From positions 124,001 to 188,000 of the forward strand of contig NZ_JAPZDS010000004.1 in the NCBI RefSeq assembly GCF_029813115.1: 64,000 nucleotides of DNA. The letters run 5' to 3'. This DNA is from Aureimonas sp. SK2. Its GTDB lineage: Bacteria > Pseudomonadota > Alphaproteobacteria > Rhizobiales > Rhizobiaceae. Shown here piece by piece: positions 7,635 to 16,053 of the stretch (positions within the stretch are counted from its first letter, which is position 1; every line of letters starts with the position of its first letter). Below the pieces are notes generated by a model, which made no database searches, was not told the origin of the DNA, and saw only the letters and a list, made by a program, of their open reading frames with translations. The position numbers and the translations under genes were made by a program.

Positions 7635-9143
7635 ATGGCAGGTTCGGAAGCATCCACAGGGCGGTTTCCGCTGAAACCGATCCCCATTGCCATCGGAGGC
7701 GCGATCTTCCTCGGGCTTCTGTTGCTGCCGGCACCGGGGGGGCTGTCGCCCGAGGGCTGGAGCGTCGTCGCGGTCGCCGCCCTCATGATCGTCTGGTGGA
7801 TGACCGAAGCCATTCCCGTCCCCGCGACGGCTCTCGCGCCCATCGCGCTTCTCCCCATCCTCGGAGCCATCAGCACGACGCAGGCGACCTCGCCTTACGG
7901 CGATCCCATCATCTTCCTTTTCATGGGCGGCTTCGTGCTTGCGCTGGCCATGGAGCGTTGCAACCTGCATCGCCGTGTCGCGCTCAACATCGTGGCGCGC
8001 ACCGGCTCGCAGCAGGACCGCATCGTCGGCGGCTTCATGGTCGCCACAGCCTTCATCTCCATGTGGGTTTCGAACACCGCGACGGCAGTGATGATGCTGC
8101 CCGTCGCCGTTTCCGTCGCCGGGCTGATGAAGGGCGGAGAGGGATCCGCGCGTTTCTCCCTGTCGTTGATGCTGGCCATTGCCTACGCCGCGTCCATCGG
8201 CGGCGTCGCGACGCTGATCGGGACCCCGCCCAACGCGCTGCTCGCCGGGGCCCTCAACCAGAGCTACGGCTACGACCTCGGCTTCGCACGCTGGATGATC
8301 ATCGGCGTTCCCGTGGCCGCCGTGATGCTGCTTGCGGCTTGGATTCTCCTCACGCGCATCACGCTTCGCCTCGAGCGCGGGGAGATCGCGGATGCCCGCG
8401 CCCTGTTCCAGAAGGAACTGCATGCTCTGGGCCCGTGGTCGCAAGCCGAGGTCCGCGTCGCCCTGGTCTTCGTCGTCACCGCGTCGGCATGGATGTTCCG
8501 CACCCTTCTCGACGACTACGTGCCCGGCCTGAACGACACCTCGATCGCCATTGCCGCAGCGCTGGCCCTCTTCCTGATCCCCTCGGGCGAGGCCAAGGGC
8601 GGCGCGCTGGTGGACTGGGACACGGCCAAGCGGCTGCCTTGGGATGTTCTGATCCTCTTCGGCGGAGGCCTCAGCCTCGCGGCCGCCGTGACGCGCACCG
8701 GCGTCGACGACTGGATCGGCTCGCTAATCGGCGTGGCCGCGAGCCCCCTGCCGCTGATCGGCATCGTGGTCGTCGTCGCCCTGACCGTCCTCGTCCTGAC
8801 CGAGTTCACTTCGAACACGGCGACCGCTGCCGCCTTCATCCCGCTTCTGGCGGCTCTTGCCGTGAACCTCGGGGAGAACCCCCTGCTTCTGACCGTTCCG
8901 GCGGCGCTGGCGGCTTCCATGGCCTTCATGCTGCCCGTGGCCACGCCGCCGAACGCGATCGTGTTCGGCTCGGGGTTCGTCACGATCCCGCAGATGGCGC
9001 GCCAGGGCTTCTGGCTGAACGTGGCGGCCGTGGCGGTGATCTCGACCCTGGCCTACGGACTGATGGTGACCCTGTTCGGCGTCACGGTCGGCGCGCTTCC
9101 CGAATGGGCGGCCCCGGCCGCGGGCGCGGTCGGTCAGCCCTAA
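7635..9143 (+). CDS. DASS/SLC13-family sodium:dicarboxylate or sulfate symporter
   Basis: This 502-residue inner-membrane transporter belongs to the divalent anion:sodium symporter family (SLC13, ArsB/NhaD superfamily). The two Ser-Asn-Thr substrate-site signatures in the inverted repeats are present: MWVSNTATAVMMLP near residue 140 and FTSNTATAAAFIPL near residue 395. About eleven hydrophobic helices, the WWMTEAIPVPATAL segment and GTPPNALLAG support the family. Likely substrates are C4-dicarboxylates, citrate or sulfate, and sequence alone does not decide. A strong ribosome-binding site (AAGGGAGG) lies seven bases before the ATG. It appears monocistronic, closed by the hairpin at 9172-9202. 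Confidence 0.92.
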   Translation: MAGSEASTGRFPLKPIPIAIGGAIFLGLLLLPAPGGLSPEGWSVVAVAALMIVWWMTEAIPVPATALAPIALLPILGAISTTQATSPYGDPIIFLFMGGFVLALAMERCNLHRRVALNIVARTGSQQDRIVGGFMVATAFISMWVSNTATAVMMLPVAVSVAGLMKGGEGSARFSLSLMLAIAYAASIGGVATLIGTPPNALLAGALNQSYGYDLGFARWMIIGVPVAAVMLLAAWILLTRITLRLERGEIADARALFQKELHALGPWSQAEVRVALVFVVTASAWMFRTLLDDYVPGLNDTSIAIAAALALFLIPSGEAKGGALVDWDTAKRLPWDVLILFGGGLSLAAAVTRTGVDDWIGSLIGVAASPLPLIGIVVVVALTVLVLTEFTSNTATAAAFIPLLAALAVNLGENPLLLTVPAALAASMAFMLPVATPPNAIVFGSGFVTIPQMARQGFWLNVAAVAVISTLAYGLMVTLFGVTVGALPEWAAPAAGAVGQP

Positions 9144-9171
9144 GGCCCTCGGACAAGGTCGGACTGCGTCG

Positions 9172-9202
9172 GCGTTCCCCCCATCGACGCGCGGGGGAAC
9201 GC
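9172..9202 (+). terminator. Strong hairpin after the DASS symporter
   Basis: The 10-base arms GCGTTCCCCC and GGGGGAACGC are perfectly complementary, with an 11-base loop, 28 bases after the symporter stop. TCTT follows. A rho-independent terminator is the likely reading. Confidence 0.65.
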
Positions 9203-9256
9203 TCTTCAGACCGGCGCGCTACGGAAAACTTCAGAACGGGCACCCGGACCAAATCC

Positions 9257-9376
9257 ATGGAGAAGCTCATGCGCCGCTGGGTCGCCTACACTGTCGGTAC
9301 CCTGTTCCTTCTCGTCCTTTCCTTCGCGTTGCTTTGGGGACGCGAAGGACCGATCGGTGCGGTGATCGGGAACTGA
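9257..9376 (+). CDS. Small membrane protein (39 aa)
   Basis: This is a 39-codon ORF with an ATG start, basic N-terminus (MEKLMRRW) and one strong membrane helix (YTVGTLFLLVLSFALLWG), ending in GAVIGN. It lies after the terminator-like hairpin of the symporter, so it needs its own promoter. The ribosome-binding site is poor (only CGGA about eight bases upstream). The composition is unlike random antisense translation, but no family is recognised. Confidence 0.35.
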   Translation: MEKLMRRWVAYTVGTLFLLVLSFALLWGREGPIGAVIGN

Positions 9377-9668
9377 GCTCGCAAGCCGCGGCGGCTTCGG
9401 AAGGCTGCCGAGAGTGCCAGAAGGTAGCGCGCGGCGGCGAGCATGTATGGGAGTTCGCGGACCGGAAGCAAAACACCCAGAGCCTGCTCGACGGCACGGT
9501 GGAAGCCGGTGGTTCTTCCCGCCCGGCTCGCCGACTGCCGCGCCATACCCTCTTTCGATCGACCTTGCGTCCCGATGACCTCCCCCAGAAGGGCTCAGAC
9601 GATGCGCGCCATCTTGTTGGGGGATGCCGCTCTGCCCGCGAAGTCCGGTTGCCGTCCATTCGTCGGGC

Positions 9669-10082
9669 TCAAGCTCGCCGAAGACGGATCGGCTTCGCGC
9701 CGGTCCAGAGCGTCCCACGTCCGAGTTCCGCGAGGATGTCCAGCCGATCGGTGATCGTCAGGAAGTGATTGCCGGCCAGCGGTCCGGCCTTCGAGGCGAA
9801 GGCGACCGGACCATACGCGAGGAGAATTTCCGTCTCCGAGACGCCGCCGGGATAAAGGACCATCTGGCCGGGCGACGGGTGGCTCGTGGCGTTCTCGTAG
9901 GGCAAGCCGAAGTCCCTGTCGCCAAGCGGTATCCAGCAGGCTTCGCCCGACCAGCGGACATGAATGATCCGCTCGGCATAGGGTAGGATCGCCTCGATCG
10001 CGGCCACGGTGCGGGGCGCCGCCTGCCGCTCGAAGCGGGCGGGAAAGATCTCGGTGTCGATCTCGACGAGGATTTCGGTCAT
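9669..10082 (-). CDS. DUF3830 family protein (cyclophilin-like fold)
   Basis: This 137-residue protein resembles the DUF3830 group of cyclophilin-like beta-barrel proteins. Conserved blocks are HVRWSGEACWIPLGD near residue 42, ENATSHPSPGQMVLYPGG near residue 64, SETEILLAYG near residue 83, and FASKAGPLAGNHFLTI near residue 95. Biochemical function is unknown; relatives often sit beside amidohydrolase or transporter genes, so a role in small-molecule catabolism is possible. The ATG fits the family N-terminus MTEILVEI. It is transcribed divergently from the LOG gene across 65 bases. It is not clearly part of the triazine cluster, which begins on the other side of the LOG gene. Confidence 0.75.
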   Translation of the reverse strand: MTEILVEIDTEIFPARFERQAAPRTVAAIEAILPYAERIIHVRWSGEACWIPLGDRDFGLPYENATSHPSPGQMVLYPGGVSETEILLAYGPVAFASKAGPLAGNHFLTITDRLDILAELGRGTLWTGAKPIRLRRA

Positions 10083-10147
10083 GTAGGCGCTTTCCCTGGA
10101 TGTTCCGGGCTGGCCGGACTCTGGACGATCGGAAGGACGAGAGACCC

Positions 10148-10726
10148 ATGGCGCGCGAGATCGGGACGATCGCCATCTTCTGCGGATCGAACGTGGGCGG
10201 GCAAGGGGCCTATGCCGAGGGCGCGAAGGCGCTTGGCCGCGCGCTGGGGACCCGAGGCATCAGCGTCGTTTACGGCGGCACGCACAAGGGGCTGATGGGG
10301 CATCTGGCCGATGCGGCGCTCGCGGCCGGCGGGCGCGTTCACGGGGTCATCACCGAGCGATTGCACGCGCGCGGCCACGCCCATGCGGAGCTGACCACCC
10401 TCGAGGTCATGCCGACGCTGCGCGCCCGCAAGGAGCGCATGGCCGCGCTCGCCGACGCCTTCATCGCCCTGCCCGGCGGCATCGGAACGCTGGAGGAGTT
10501 TCTGGAGGTCTGGACGATGAACCAGCTTTCCGAGATCGACAAGCCGGCCGGGCTCCTCGACACGCGCGGCTTCTTCCAGGCCTTCCTCGGCTTCATCGAC
10601 CACATGGTGGACGAGCGCTTCCTGCCGCCCGCGCACCGCCATTCCATCGTGGTCGACGCCGATCCGTCGGCGCTGATCGAGGGCTTGCGGCGGTTCGAAC
10701 GCGTCGACGTGCCGAAATGGCTCTGA
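10148..10726 (+). CDS. LOG-family protein (nucleoside monophosphate phosphoribohydrolase)
   Basis: This 192-residue cytoplasmic protein is of the LOG/TIGR00730 family. Members release the base from cytokinin riboside 5'-monophosphate or, in many bacteria, from AMP. It shows IAIFCGSNVG at the N-terminus, the YGGTHKGLMG phosphate-binding turn near residue 40, RKERM near residue 98, and the signature PGGIGTLEE near residue 113 with catalytic Arg and Glu. The ATG at 10148 is preferred over an in-frame codon 48 bases upstream because the Rossmann-like first strand begins seven residues later. Plant-associated bacteria can make cytokinins this way, but housekeeping nucleotide turnover is equally likely. 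Confidence 0.88.
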   Translation: MAREIGTIAIFCGSNVGGQGAYAEGAKALGRALGTRGISVVYGGTHKGLMGHLADAALAAGGRVHGVITERLHARGHAHAELTTLEVMPTLRARKERMAALADAFIALPGGIGTLEEFLEVWTMNQLSEIDKPAGLLDTRGFFQAFLGFIDHMVDERFLPPAHRHSIVVDADPSALIEGLRRFERVDVPKWL

Positions 10727-10752
10727 CCTCGGACGGCTGACGGCCCGCCCCG

Positions 10753-11847
10753 TCACGGCGCGTTGCGGCGGGCGATCACGGCGACCGGCCCGCCACCGTC
10801 CGGCCCTTGGTGCTCCGCCCCGCCTGACACGAAAAGCTCCGTCGTGCCCGTGAGCCCGGCCAGCACACCGCCGACGAAGGCGCGCGCGTGGCGCGTCGCG
10901 GAGATGTCGCTGTCGTCGTTCATCGTGTGGCGCGCCCCGCGTACGAGGCCGGTGCGCGACGCCTCGGCCTTGGCGAGAAGCGCCTCGAAGCGCGCCCCGC
11001 CCGGCACGCCGAGTGCGTCGAGGCAGGCGCGCACGGGCGCCGCGTCGATCGCATCGCGCATCACCGCATGGCCGACCGCGAGCGGCCCGCGCCAGCTTCG
11101 GCTCATGCCGAGGACGAGGATCTCGTGGCCCATGAGTTCCACGCCGGCCGAGGTGCTGGCGCGATTCGAGAAGAGGGTCATGTCGCGACCGATCGCGCTC
11201 TCCGGCACGGCGGCGGGATCGAGTTCGCCGAGCGCGAGCGCGATGCCGAGCGCGCTCGCTCCGCGCGACAGGCCCATCGACTTCAGCGTGTCCGACACGG
11301 CGCAGGGCTGCCCCCGCGCCGCCGCTTCCGCGATACGCGCGCTGGTGAGGAGCGGGCATTTGACCTGCACGAAATGGACATCCGCAAGGTCCGAGATGCC
11401 GGCCGCCGCCATCGCCTCCAGCACGCCTGCCCGAACCACCTCCATCTGCGCGGCACGGCCGATCTCCTCGGGGAGGAGATCGCGGGTGACGCAGGAGCCG
11501 ATCGCCAGCGAGCCATCCGCGAAGGCCGGCCCGTCCCCGCTCTCGACCCGCTCGAAGACGAGCCAATGCGGGCTCAGCGCCCCTTCCGTGCCGCCGGACA
11601 TGACGAGCACGGCGCGCGCCGCCCGTTCGGCGCCGACATGGGTGGCGAGGAAGTCGGCGAGCGCGCGGGTGGCGAATCCCCGCGTGAAGTCGTTGACGCA
11701 TCCGTTGCCCTCGGTCTTGCCGAGAATGGCGAGGATGCCGGCCGGATCGAGCCTGCCTGCGGCGACGAGGCGCTCCAGCCCGGACACGTCGTCCGGGCCG
11801 GCAGCGGGAACGCGGTGGACGCGCGTCGAGGGATGGACGGGCGACAT
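10753..11847 (-). CDS. Cyanuric acid amidohydrolase/barbiturase (AtzD/TrzD family)
   Basis: This 364-residue enzyme is of the rare ring-opening amidohydrolase family, built from three tandem structural repeats that each give a Lys and a Ser. Repeat 1 has GKTEGNG (Lys44) and VMSGGTEG (Ser84). Repeat 2 has VKCPLLTS (Lys163) and the SRGASALG and RASTSAGVEL segments. Repeat 3 has AKAEAS (Lys293), RHTMNDDSDI and SGGAEHQGP (Ser341). Family members hydrolyse cyanuric acid to carboxybiuret, which decarboxylates to biuret, or barbituric acid to ureidomalonate. The presence of biuret hydrolase and allophanate hydrolase in the neighbouring operon favours cyanuric acid (inference). It is the last gene of the minus operon, 36 bases after the deaminase-type amidohydrolase. 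Confidence 0.93.
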   Translation of the reverse strand: MSPVHPSTRVHRVPAAGPDDVSGLERLVAAGRLDPAGILAILGKTEGNGCVNDFTRGFATRALADFLATHVGAERAARAVLVMSGGTEGALSPHWLVFERVESGDGPAFADGSLAIGSCVTRDLLPEEIGRAAQMEVVRAGVLEAMAAAGISDLADVHFVQVKCPLLTSARIAEAAARGQPCAVSDTLKSMGLSRGASALGIALALGELDPAAVPESAIGRDMTLFSNRASTSAGVELMGHEILVLGMSRSWRGPLAVGHAVMRDAIDAAPVRACLDALGVPGGARFEALLAKAEASRTGLVRGARHTMNDDSDISATRHARAFVGGVLAGLTGTTELFVSGGAEHQGPDGGGPVAVIARRNAP

Positions 11848-11883
11848 GAGGGCAGGCCCTCCTTTCGAAACGGTCGGTCGGGT

Positions 11884-13326
11884 TCAGCAGCAGCCCGGCG
11901 GGTGGAAATGCCGGGCCATCGCGGCTTCGAGATGCGGCAGCGCGGCGGCCAGATCGCGCGACGACCCCATGCCGTGGCGCACGGCGGCGAGAAGCTCTCG
12001 GGTGACGGCCCCGTGGTCGATGCCGGTGAGGCGTCCATTCAGGGCGATGCTCCGTCCGCCGACGATCACCTCGGCGATGTGGTGCCGGGTGCCGCGCGCC
12101 AGCAGGAGGCCGCCAGGCTCGGGCGCGATGGGGAGCCGGTCCTCGTCCAGCCGGTCCATGTCGAGGAGGAGAAGATCGGCGGGCTCGCCCTCGGCGAGGC
12201 GCCCGCCCCCCTCCTCGCCTAAGACGGCGGGGCGACCGTTGCGCACGGCCATGGCGAGGATCTCCGCGTCCCCGAGCGTCTCCTCGAAGCCCCAGCCGCG
12301 ATGGAGGAGATGGGCGAGGCGCATCTCGCGAAGCGCGTCGTCGTCCTCGTCCAGCCCCAGCCCGTCGAGGCCGAGCGCCACCCGGCAGCCCGCACGGACC
12401 ATGGCGGCGACCGGCGCGATGCCGGAGCGGATCTGGAGGTTGGAGCTCGTATTGACCGCGATCGTCGCGCCGCTCATCGCGATCAGTTCGAGTTCGTCGG
12501 GCCGCGCATAGGTGCAGTGGGCAAGCGTCAGGCGCGGCGACAGGAGGCCGATATCGGCGAGCCAGCGCACGAGCCCACCGGACTTCTCCTGGTGGTCGGC
12601 CCATTCGCGCTGGTAGCGCGACTCCAGAAGATGCATGTGGACGCGCCGCCCGGTCAGGGCCGACGCCTCGGCCACGGCGATCAGCAGTTCGTCGCTGCAC
12701 CATTGCGGACCGGTCGGCCCGTACTGGGCGCGGATGCCCTCGCCCAGCGCCGCGTCCACCTCGTCCACCAAGCGAATCTGCGTGGGCACGTCCGGCGCGG
12801 GGGTCGAGACGCGCCCGGCGATCTCCGCCCTTGGCCCCGGCGGAAGCGCGGCGAGGATCGGATCGGACGGACCGTAGACCAGGGGGTTGCGGTCGCGCAG
12901 GGCGACGGCGACGCCGATCCGCACACCGATGTCCCGCGCGGCGCGCGCGGTCGCGGCCGCCTCTTCCGACACGGAGGCGAAGGAGCGGAAGCGCGTGTGG
13001 TGGACCATCACGGTCGCCGCCCCGCCGAGCGCACTGCGCCCGAGCGAGGCGGCGGCGGCGAGATAGGGATCGATCGGGGGCAGCAGCGAGAGGTAGGCAA
13101 GCCAGAGTTCCAGCGGCTTGCCCGCCGCGCCGAAGGAACTCGCGCGGAGCGGGCGCGCGTGGTCGTGCGCGTTGACGAGGGCCGGCATGGCGAGAAGTGC
13201 GGACGGCGCCGCGCTCCGCTCCATCGACGCGATCCGCCCGCCTTCGAGGATCAGCGCCAGCGGGTCGCGCGAGCCGAAGCCATCAGTGCACAACGCGCCG
13301 AGGCAGGACATGCGCCTTGCCGTCAC
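11884..13326 (-). CDS. Metal-dependent amidohydrolase (AtzB/TrzA/guanine-deaminase-like)
   Basis: This 480-residue protein is of the amidohydrolase superfamily, cyclic-amidine deaminase branch. Metal ligands appear as NAHDH (His54, His56), HMHLLES (middle His with Glu), LAHCTY, and LGLDGLGLDED late in the barrel. Relatives deaminate or dechlorinate aromatic N-heterocycles (guanine, 8-oxoguanine, hydroxyatrazine, melamine series). Encoded directly upstream of the ring-opening enzyme, it is the best candidate to produce that enzyme's substrate, for example by removing the amino group from ammelide or a related triazine or pyrimidine. The exact substrate cannot be assigned. The C-terminus is unusual in ending FHPPGCC. 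It overlaps the binding-protein gene stop by four bases. Confidence 0.82.
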   Translation of the reverse strand: MTARRMSCLGALCTDGFGSRDPLALILEGGRIASMERSAAPSALLAMPALVNAHDHARPLRASSFGAAGKPLELWLAYLSLLPPIDPYLAAAASLGRSALGGAATVMVHHTRFRSFASVSEEAAATARAARDIGVRIGVAVALRDRNPLVYGPSDPILAALPPGPRAEIAGRVSTPAPDVPTQIRLVDEVDAALGEGIRAQYGPTGPQWCSDELLIAVAEASALTGRRVHMHLLESRYQREWADHQEKSGGLVRWLADIGLLSPRLTLAHCTYARPDELELIAMSGATIAVNTSSNLQIRSGIAPVAAMVRAGCRVALGLDGLGLDEDDDALREMRLAHLLHRGWGFEETLGDAEILAMAVRNGRPAVLGEEGGGRLAEGEPADLLLLDMDRLDEDRLPIAPEPGGLLLARGTRHHIAEVIVGGRSIALNGRLTGIDHGAVTRELLAAVRHGMGSSRDLAAALPHLEAAMARHFHPPGCC

Positions 13327-14363
13327 TGCGACGCCTCGCCCGCCGTCCGCTCGCCCCGTTCGGGCAGGAAGGAGCGGTCGAAGACCTCGGCCACCGCCGG
13401 CCGCCGCTCCAGCCCGTAGGCCTCGGCGATGGAGCCGATCGCGCGCTCAAGCCGGGTATCGTCGAGATCGCCGAAGCCGAGACGTCCGGTCTCCTCCGTT
13501 TCGATCACGCGGTCGAGCGCGAAGCGCATGCGCGCGGTTTCGGCTTCGGCGTTCACCAGCGGTTCCACGGCCGTCAGCGCCGCGACGCCGCGCGCCGGGT
13601 CGGCGGCGACTTCGATCATCGCGCGGTTGATCGCGTGCACCAGCCCGCGCACGGCCTCCGGCTTTTCGGTGGCAAGGCGCCGCGAGACCATGACGCCGTT
13701 GGAGTAGAGATCGAGCCCGTTCGCCGAAAAGTCGATCCAGCGGAAGCCCTCGTCGGGGTCCTGGCCCTGCGACAGGAGATTGACGTAGCTCGTCACGTTG
13801 AAGACGAGCGAGGCATCGACCTCGCCGCGCAGGAGCATCTGCTCCTGGAGGTTGGCCTGCATGTTGAGCACCTCGACGCCCGCCGGATCGACGGCGTTGA
13901 CCTTGAGGAGCAGCGGCAGGAGCTTGGTCGCGGCGGCCGAAGCCGGCCCGCCGACCTTGCGGCCGGACAGGTCCTTGACCGAGGCAATGCCGCTGTCGGC
14001 CTTGGTGAGGACCGAAAAGGGCGCGGCGTTGTAGACCTGGTAGACCATTACAGGCGCCGTGTCCGGCGCGCTCGCTGCCTGCTGGATCAGAGCGTTGATG
14101 TCACCGAAGCCGGCGTCGTAAGCGCCGGACGCGATGCGCGTGACGGTGGCCGCCGAGCCTTCGCCCTGGTCGATCGTCACGTCGAGCCCCTCGGCGTCGA
14201 AGTAGCCTTTCTCCTTGGCGAGGAGGAAGGGGCCGTGAACGCCCTGGTAGACCCAGTCCAGAGTGAAGCGGATCGGCACCTTGTCCGCGGCGGCGGCGGG
14301 AAGCGCGGCGGCGAGCGTCAAGGCGGCCAGAGCCAGCGCTCGGGCGAGCGGGCGATATGTCAT
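13323..14363 (-). CDS. NMT1/THI5-type ABC transporter substrate-binding protein
   Basis: This is a 346-residue periplasmic binding protein. Its cleavable signal peptide (RALALAALTLAAALPAAAA) precedes a mature start near DKVPIRFTLDWVYQG. The FTLDW, EGLDVTIDQGEGSAATV and GFGDINALI segments are typical of NMT1/THI5-like proteins that bind pyrimidines, riboflavin-like heterocycles, taurine or nitrate. It follows the permease gene after 30 bases, so this operon has ATPase, permease and binding protein in order. A clear paralogue lies at 18329-19357 in the same operon. Given the catabolic genes, a triazine, pyrimidine or related heterocycle is the likely ligand (inference). Confidence 0.9.
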   Translation of the reverse strand: MTYRPLARALALAALTLAAALPAAAADKVPIRFTLDWVYQGVHGPFLLAKEKGYFDAEGLDVTIDQGEGSAATVTRIASGAYDAGFGDINALIQQAASAPDTAPVMVYQVYNAAPFSVLTKADSGIASVKDLSGRKVGGPASAAATKLLPLLLKVNAVDPAGVEVLNMQANLQEQMLLRGEVDASLVFNVTSYVNLLSQGQDPDEGFRWIDFSANGLDLYSNGVMVSRRLATEKPEAVRGLVHAINRAMIEVAADPARGVAALTAVEPLVNAEAETARMRFALDRVIETEETGRLGFGDLDDTRLERAIGSIAEAYGLERRPAVAEVFDRSFLPERGERTAGEASQ

Positions 14364-14393
14364 GATCGAACCTTTCGGTAGGAAACCGGGCCG

Positions 14394-15164
14394 TCAGCCC
14401 ATGGCGAATTCGGTCTTGCGGTTGGCCCAGCCGGTGACGCGCTTCTCCACCAGCGAGAAGACGGCGTAGAGCGCCACGCCGAGGCCGGCGAGAATGAAGA
14501 GGCCGGCGAAGACCAAGGGCACGTTGAAGTTGGACGAGGCGATCAGCATCATGTTGCCGATGCCCCGGTTGGAGGCCACCGTCTCGGCGATCACCGTGCC
14601 GACGAAGGCGAGCGTGACCGCGACCTTCAGCGAGGCGAAGAGGTAGGGCATCGTGCGGGGCAGACCGACGTTAAAGAGGATGTCGGTGCGGCTCGCCTTC
14701 CAGGTCTTGAGCACGTCCTCCAGCTCCGGCTCCGTCGTCGCCAGGCCCGTCGCGACGTTCACCACCACGGGGAAGATCGAGATGATCATGGCCGTGATGA
14801 TGGCCGGCACCGTGCCCGCCCCGAACCAGAGGACGAGGATCGGCACGACCGCGACCTTGGGGATGGAGGAGAAACCGACCAGAAGCGGAAAGGCGACCTT
14901 GTAGGCGAAGCGCGAGGAGCCGATCACCATGCCGATGACGACGCCGAGCGAGACCCCGAGCGCGAAGCCGACGAGCGTCGTGTAGAGCGTCTGCACCGCG
15001 TGCGGCATGAGGGCCGGCCAGCGTGTCACGAGAACCGTGACGATCTCGCTCGGGCGCGGCAGCACGAGCGGGCTGATCGAGAAGGCGAGGCAGGCCGCCT
15101 CCCAGGCCCCGAAGAAGCCGAGGATGACGAGAAGCGAGCCGAGGCGTTCGCGGGACAGGGTCAT
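14394..15164 (-). CDS. ABC transporter permease (SsuC/TauC/ThiX-like)
   Basis: This 256-residue inner-membrane permease has about six helices. The EAA-loop region near residue 165 reads KTWKASRTDILFNVGLPRTM, the cytoplasmic contact for the ATPase. Close family members are the nitrate/sulfonate/taurine and thiamine-precursor permeases. It overlaps the preceding ATPase gene by four bases, which indicates translational coupling. With the ATPase and one or both NMT1-type binding proteins it should form a complete importer for the heterocycle degraded by this operon. Confidence 0.92.
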   Translation of the reverse strand: MTLSRERLGSLLVILGFFGAWEAACLAFSISPLVLPRPSEIVTVLVTRWPALMPHAVQTLYTTLVGFALGVSLGVVIGMVIGSSRFAYKVAFPLLVGFSSIPKVAVVPILVLWFGAGTVPAIITAMIISIFPVVVNVATGLATTEPELEDVLKTWKASRTDILFNVGLPRTMPYLFASLKVAVTLAFVGTVIAETVASNRGIGNMMLIASSNFNVPLVFAGLFILAGLGVALYAVFSLVEKRVTGWANRKTEFAMG

Positions 15165-16036
15165 GTCGTCGTCTCCTTAGCGGCGGTGCGGGCTGCGACG
15201 ATGAGGCTGCGAAGGCGATGGCCGAGAGCCACGAAGGCGGGCTCGGCCGTCGTGTCGATGGTACGGGGGCGTGCGAAGGGAACGTGCTCGTCCACGAGGA
15301 TGCGGCCGGGCCGCGCGCTCATCACGACGATGCGGTTGGCGAGGAAGGCGCTTTCACGCAGGTCGTGCGTCACGAGGAGGACGGTCGGGCGCGTGTCCAT
15401 CCAGAGCGACTGGAGGATCTCCCAGAGCTCCTCGCGGGTGAACTGGTCGAGCGCGCCGAAGGGCTCGTCGAGGAGAAGCAGCGTCGGCTCGTGGATCAGC
15501 GCGCGGCAGAGCGAGGCGCGCTGCTGCATGCCGCCCGAAAGCTGCCAGGGATAGCGGTCGCCGAAACCGCCGAGCCCGACCTTGGCGAGGAGCACCTCGG
15601 CCCGCTCGCGATACTCGCCCTTCCGCTTGGCCCGCCAGCTCTCCCTGAAGCCCGGCACGATCTTGAGCGGCAGCATGACGTTGTCGCGGATCGTGAGCCA
15701 GGGCAGCAATGTCGGGTTCTGGAAGGCCATGCCGATCCGCACGTCCTCGGCCCCGACCTCGCGTCCGCCGACGAAGACATAGCCGGACGTCGCCCGGATC
15801 AGCCCGGCGACGAGCTTGAGGATCGTCGACTTGCCGCAGCCGGACGGTCCCACCAGCGCCACGAAGTCGCCGGCAAAGACCTTGAGGTCGGTCGAGGACA
15901 GGGCCTGCACGGCTCCCTCGCCTCGTCCGTAGGCGAGCGCCGCCCCGTCGAACTGGATAAGGGGCGTCGGCGAGGACGGCACGGCCGGGTCGAAGGGTCG
16001 GGCGCCGGCGGTGTCGTTGACGGTCAGCATCTGCAT
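15161..16036 (-). CDS. ABC transporter ATP-binding protein (SsuB/TauB-like)
   Basis: This 291-residue ATPase subunit has Walker A GPSGCGKST, Q-loop GMAFQNPTLLPW, signature LSGGMQQRAS, Walker B LLLLDEPFGALD and switch His in VTHDLRES. The first ATG (16036) lies only three bases from a GAGGAGG site. A second ATG six bases later (16030, giving MLTVND) has the better spacing and may be the real start. The N-terminus carries about 25 extra residues before the core domain. It is the first gene of the transporter block and lies 17 bases after the cyclic amidohydrolase stop codon. Confidence 0.93.
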   Translation of the reverse strand: MQMLTVNDTAGARPFDPAVPSSPTPLIQFDGAALAYGRGEGAVQALSSTDLKVFAGDFVALVGPSGCGKSTILKLVAGLIRATSGYVFVGGREVGAEDVRIGMAFQNPTLLPWLTIRDNVMLPLKIVPGFRESWRAKRKGEYRERAEVLLAKVGLGGFGDRYPWQLSGGMQQRASLCRALIHEPTLLLLDEPFGALDQFTREELWEILQSLWMDTRPTVLLVTHDLRESAFLANRIVVMSARPGRILVDEHVPFARPRTIDTTAEPAFVALGHRLRSLIVAARTAAKETTT

Positions 16037-16053
16037 GCCCTCCTCCTCTTGTC

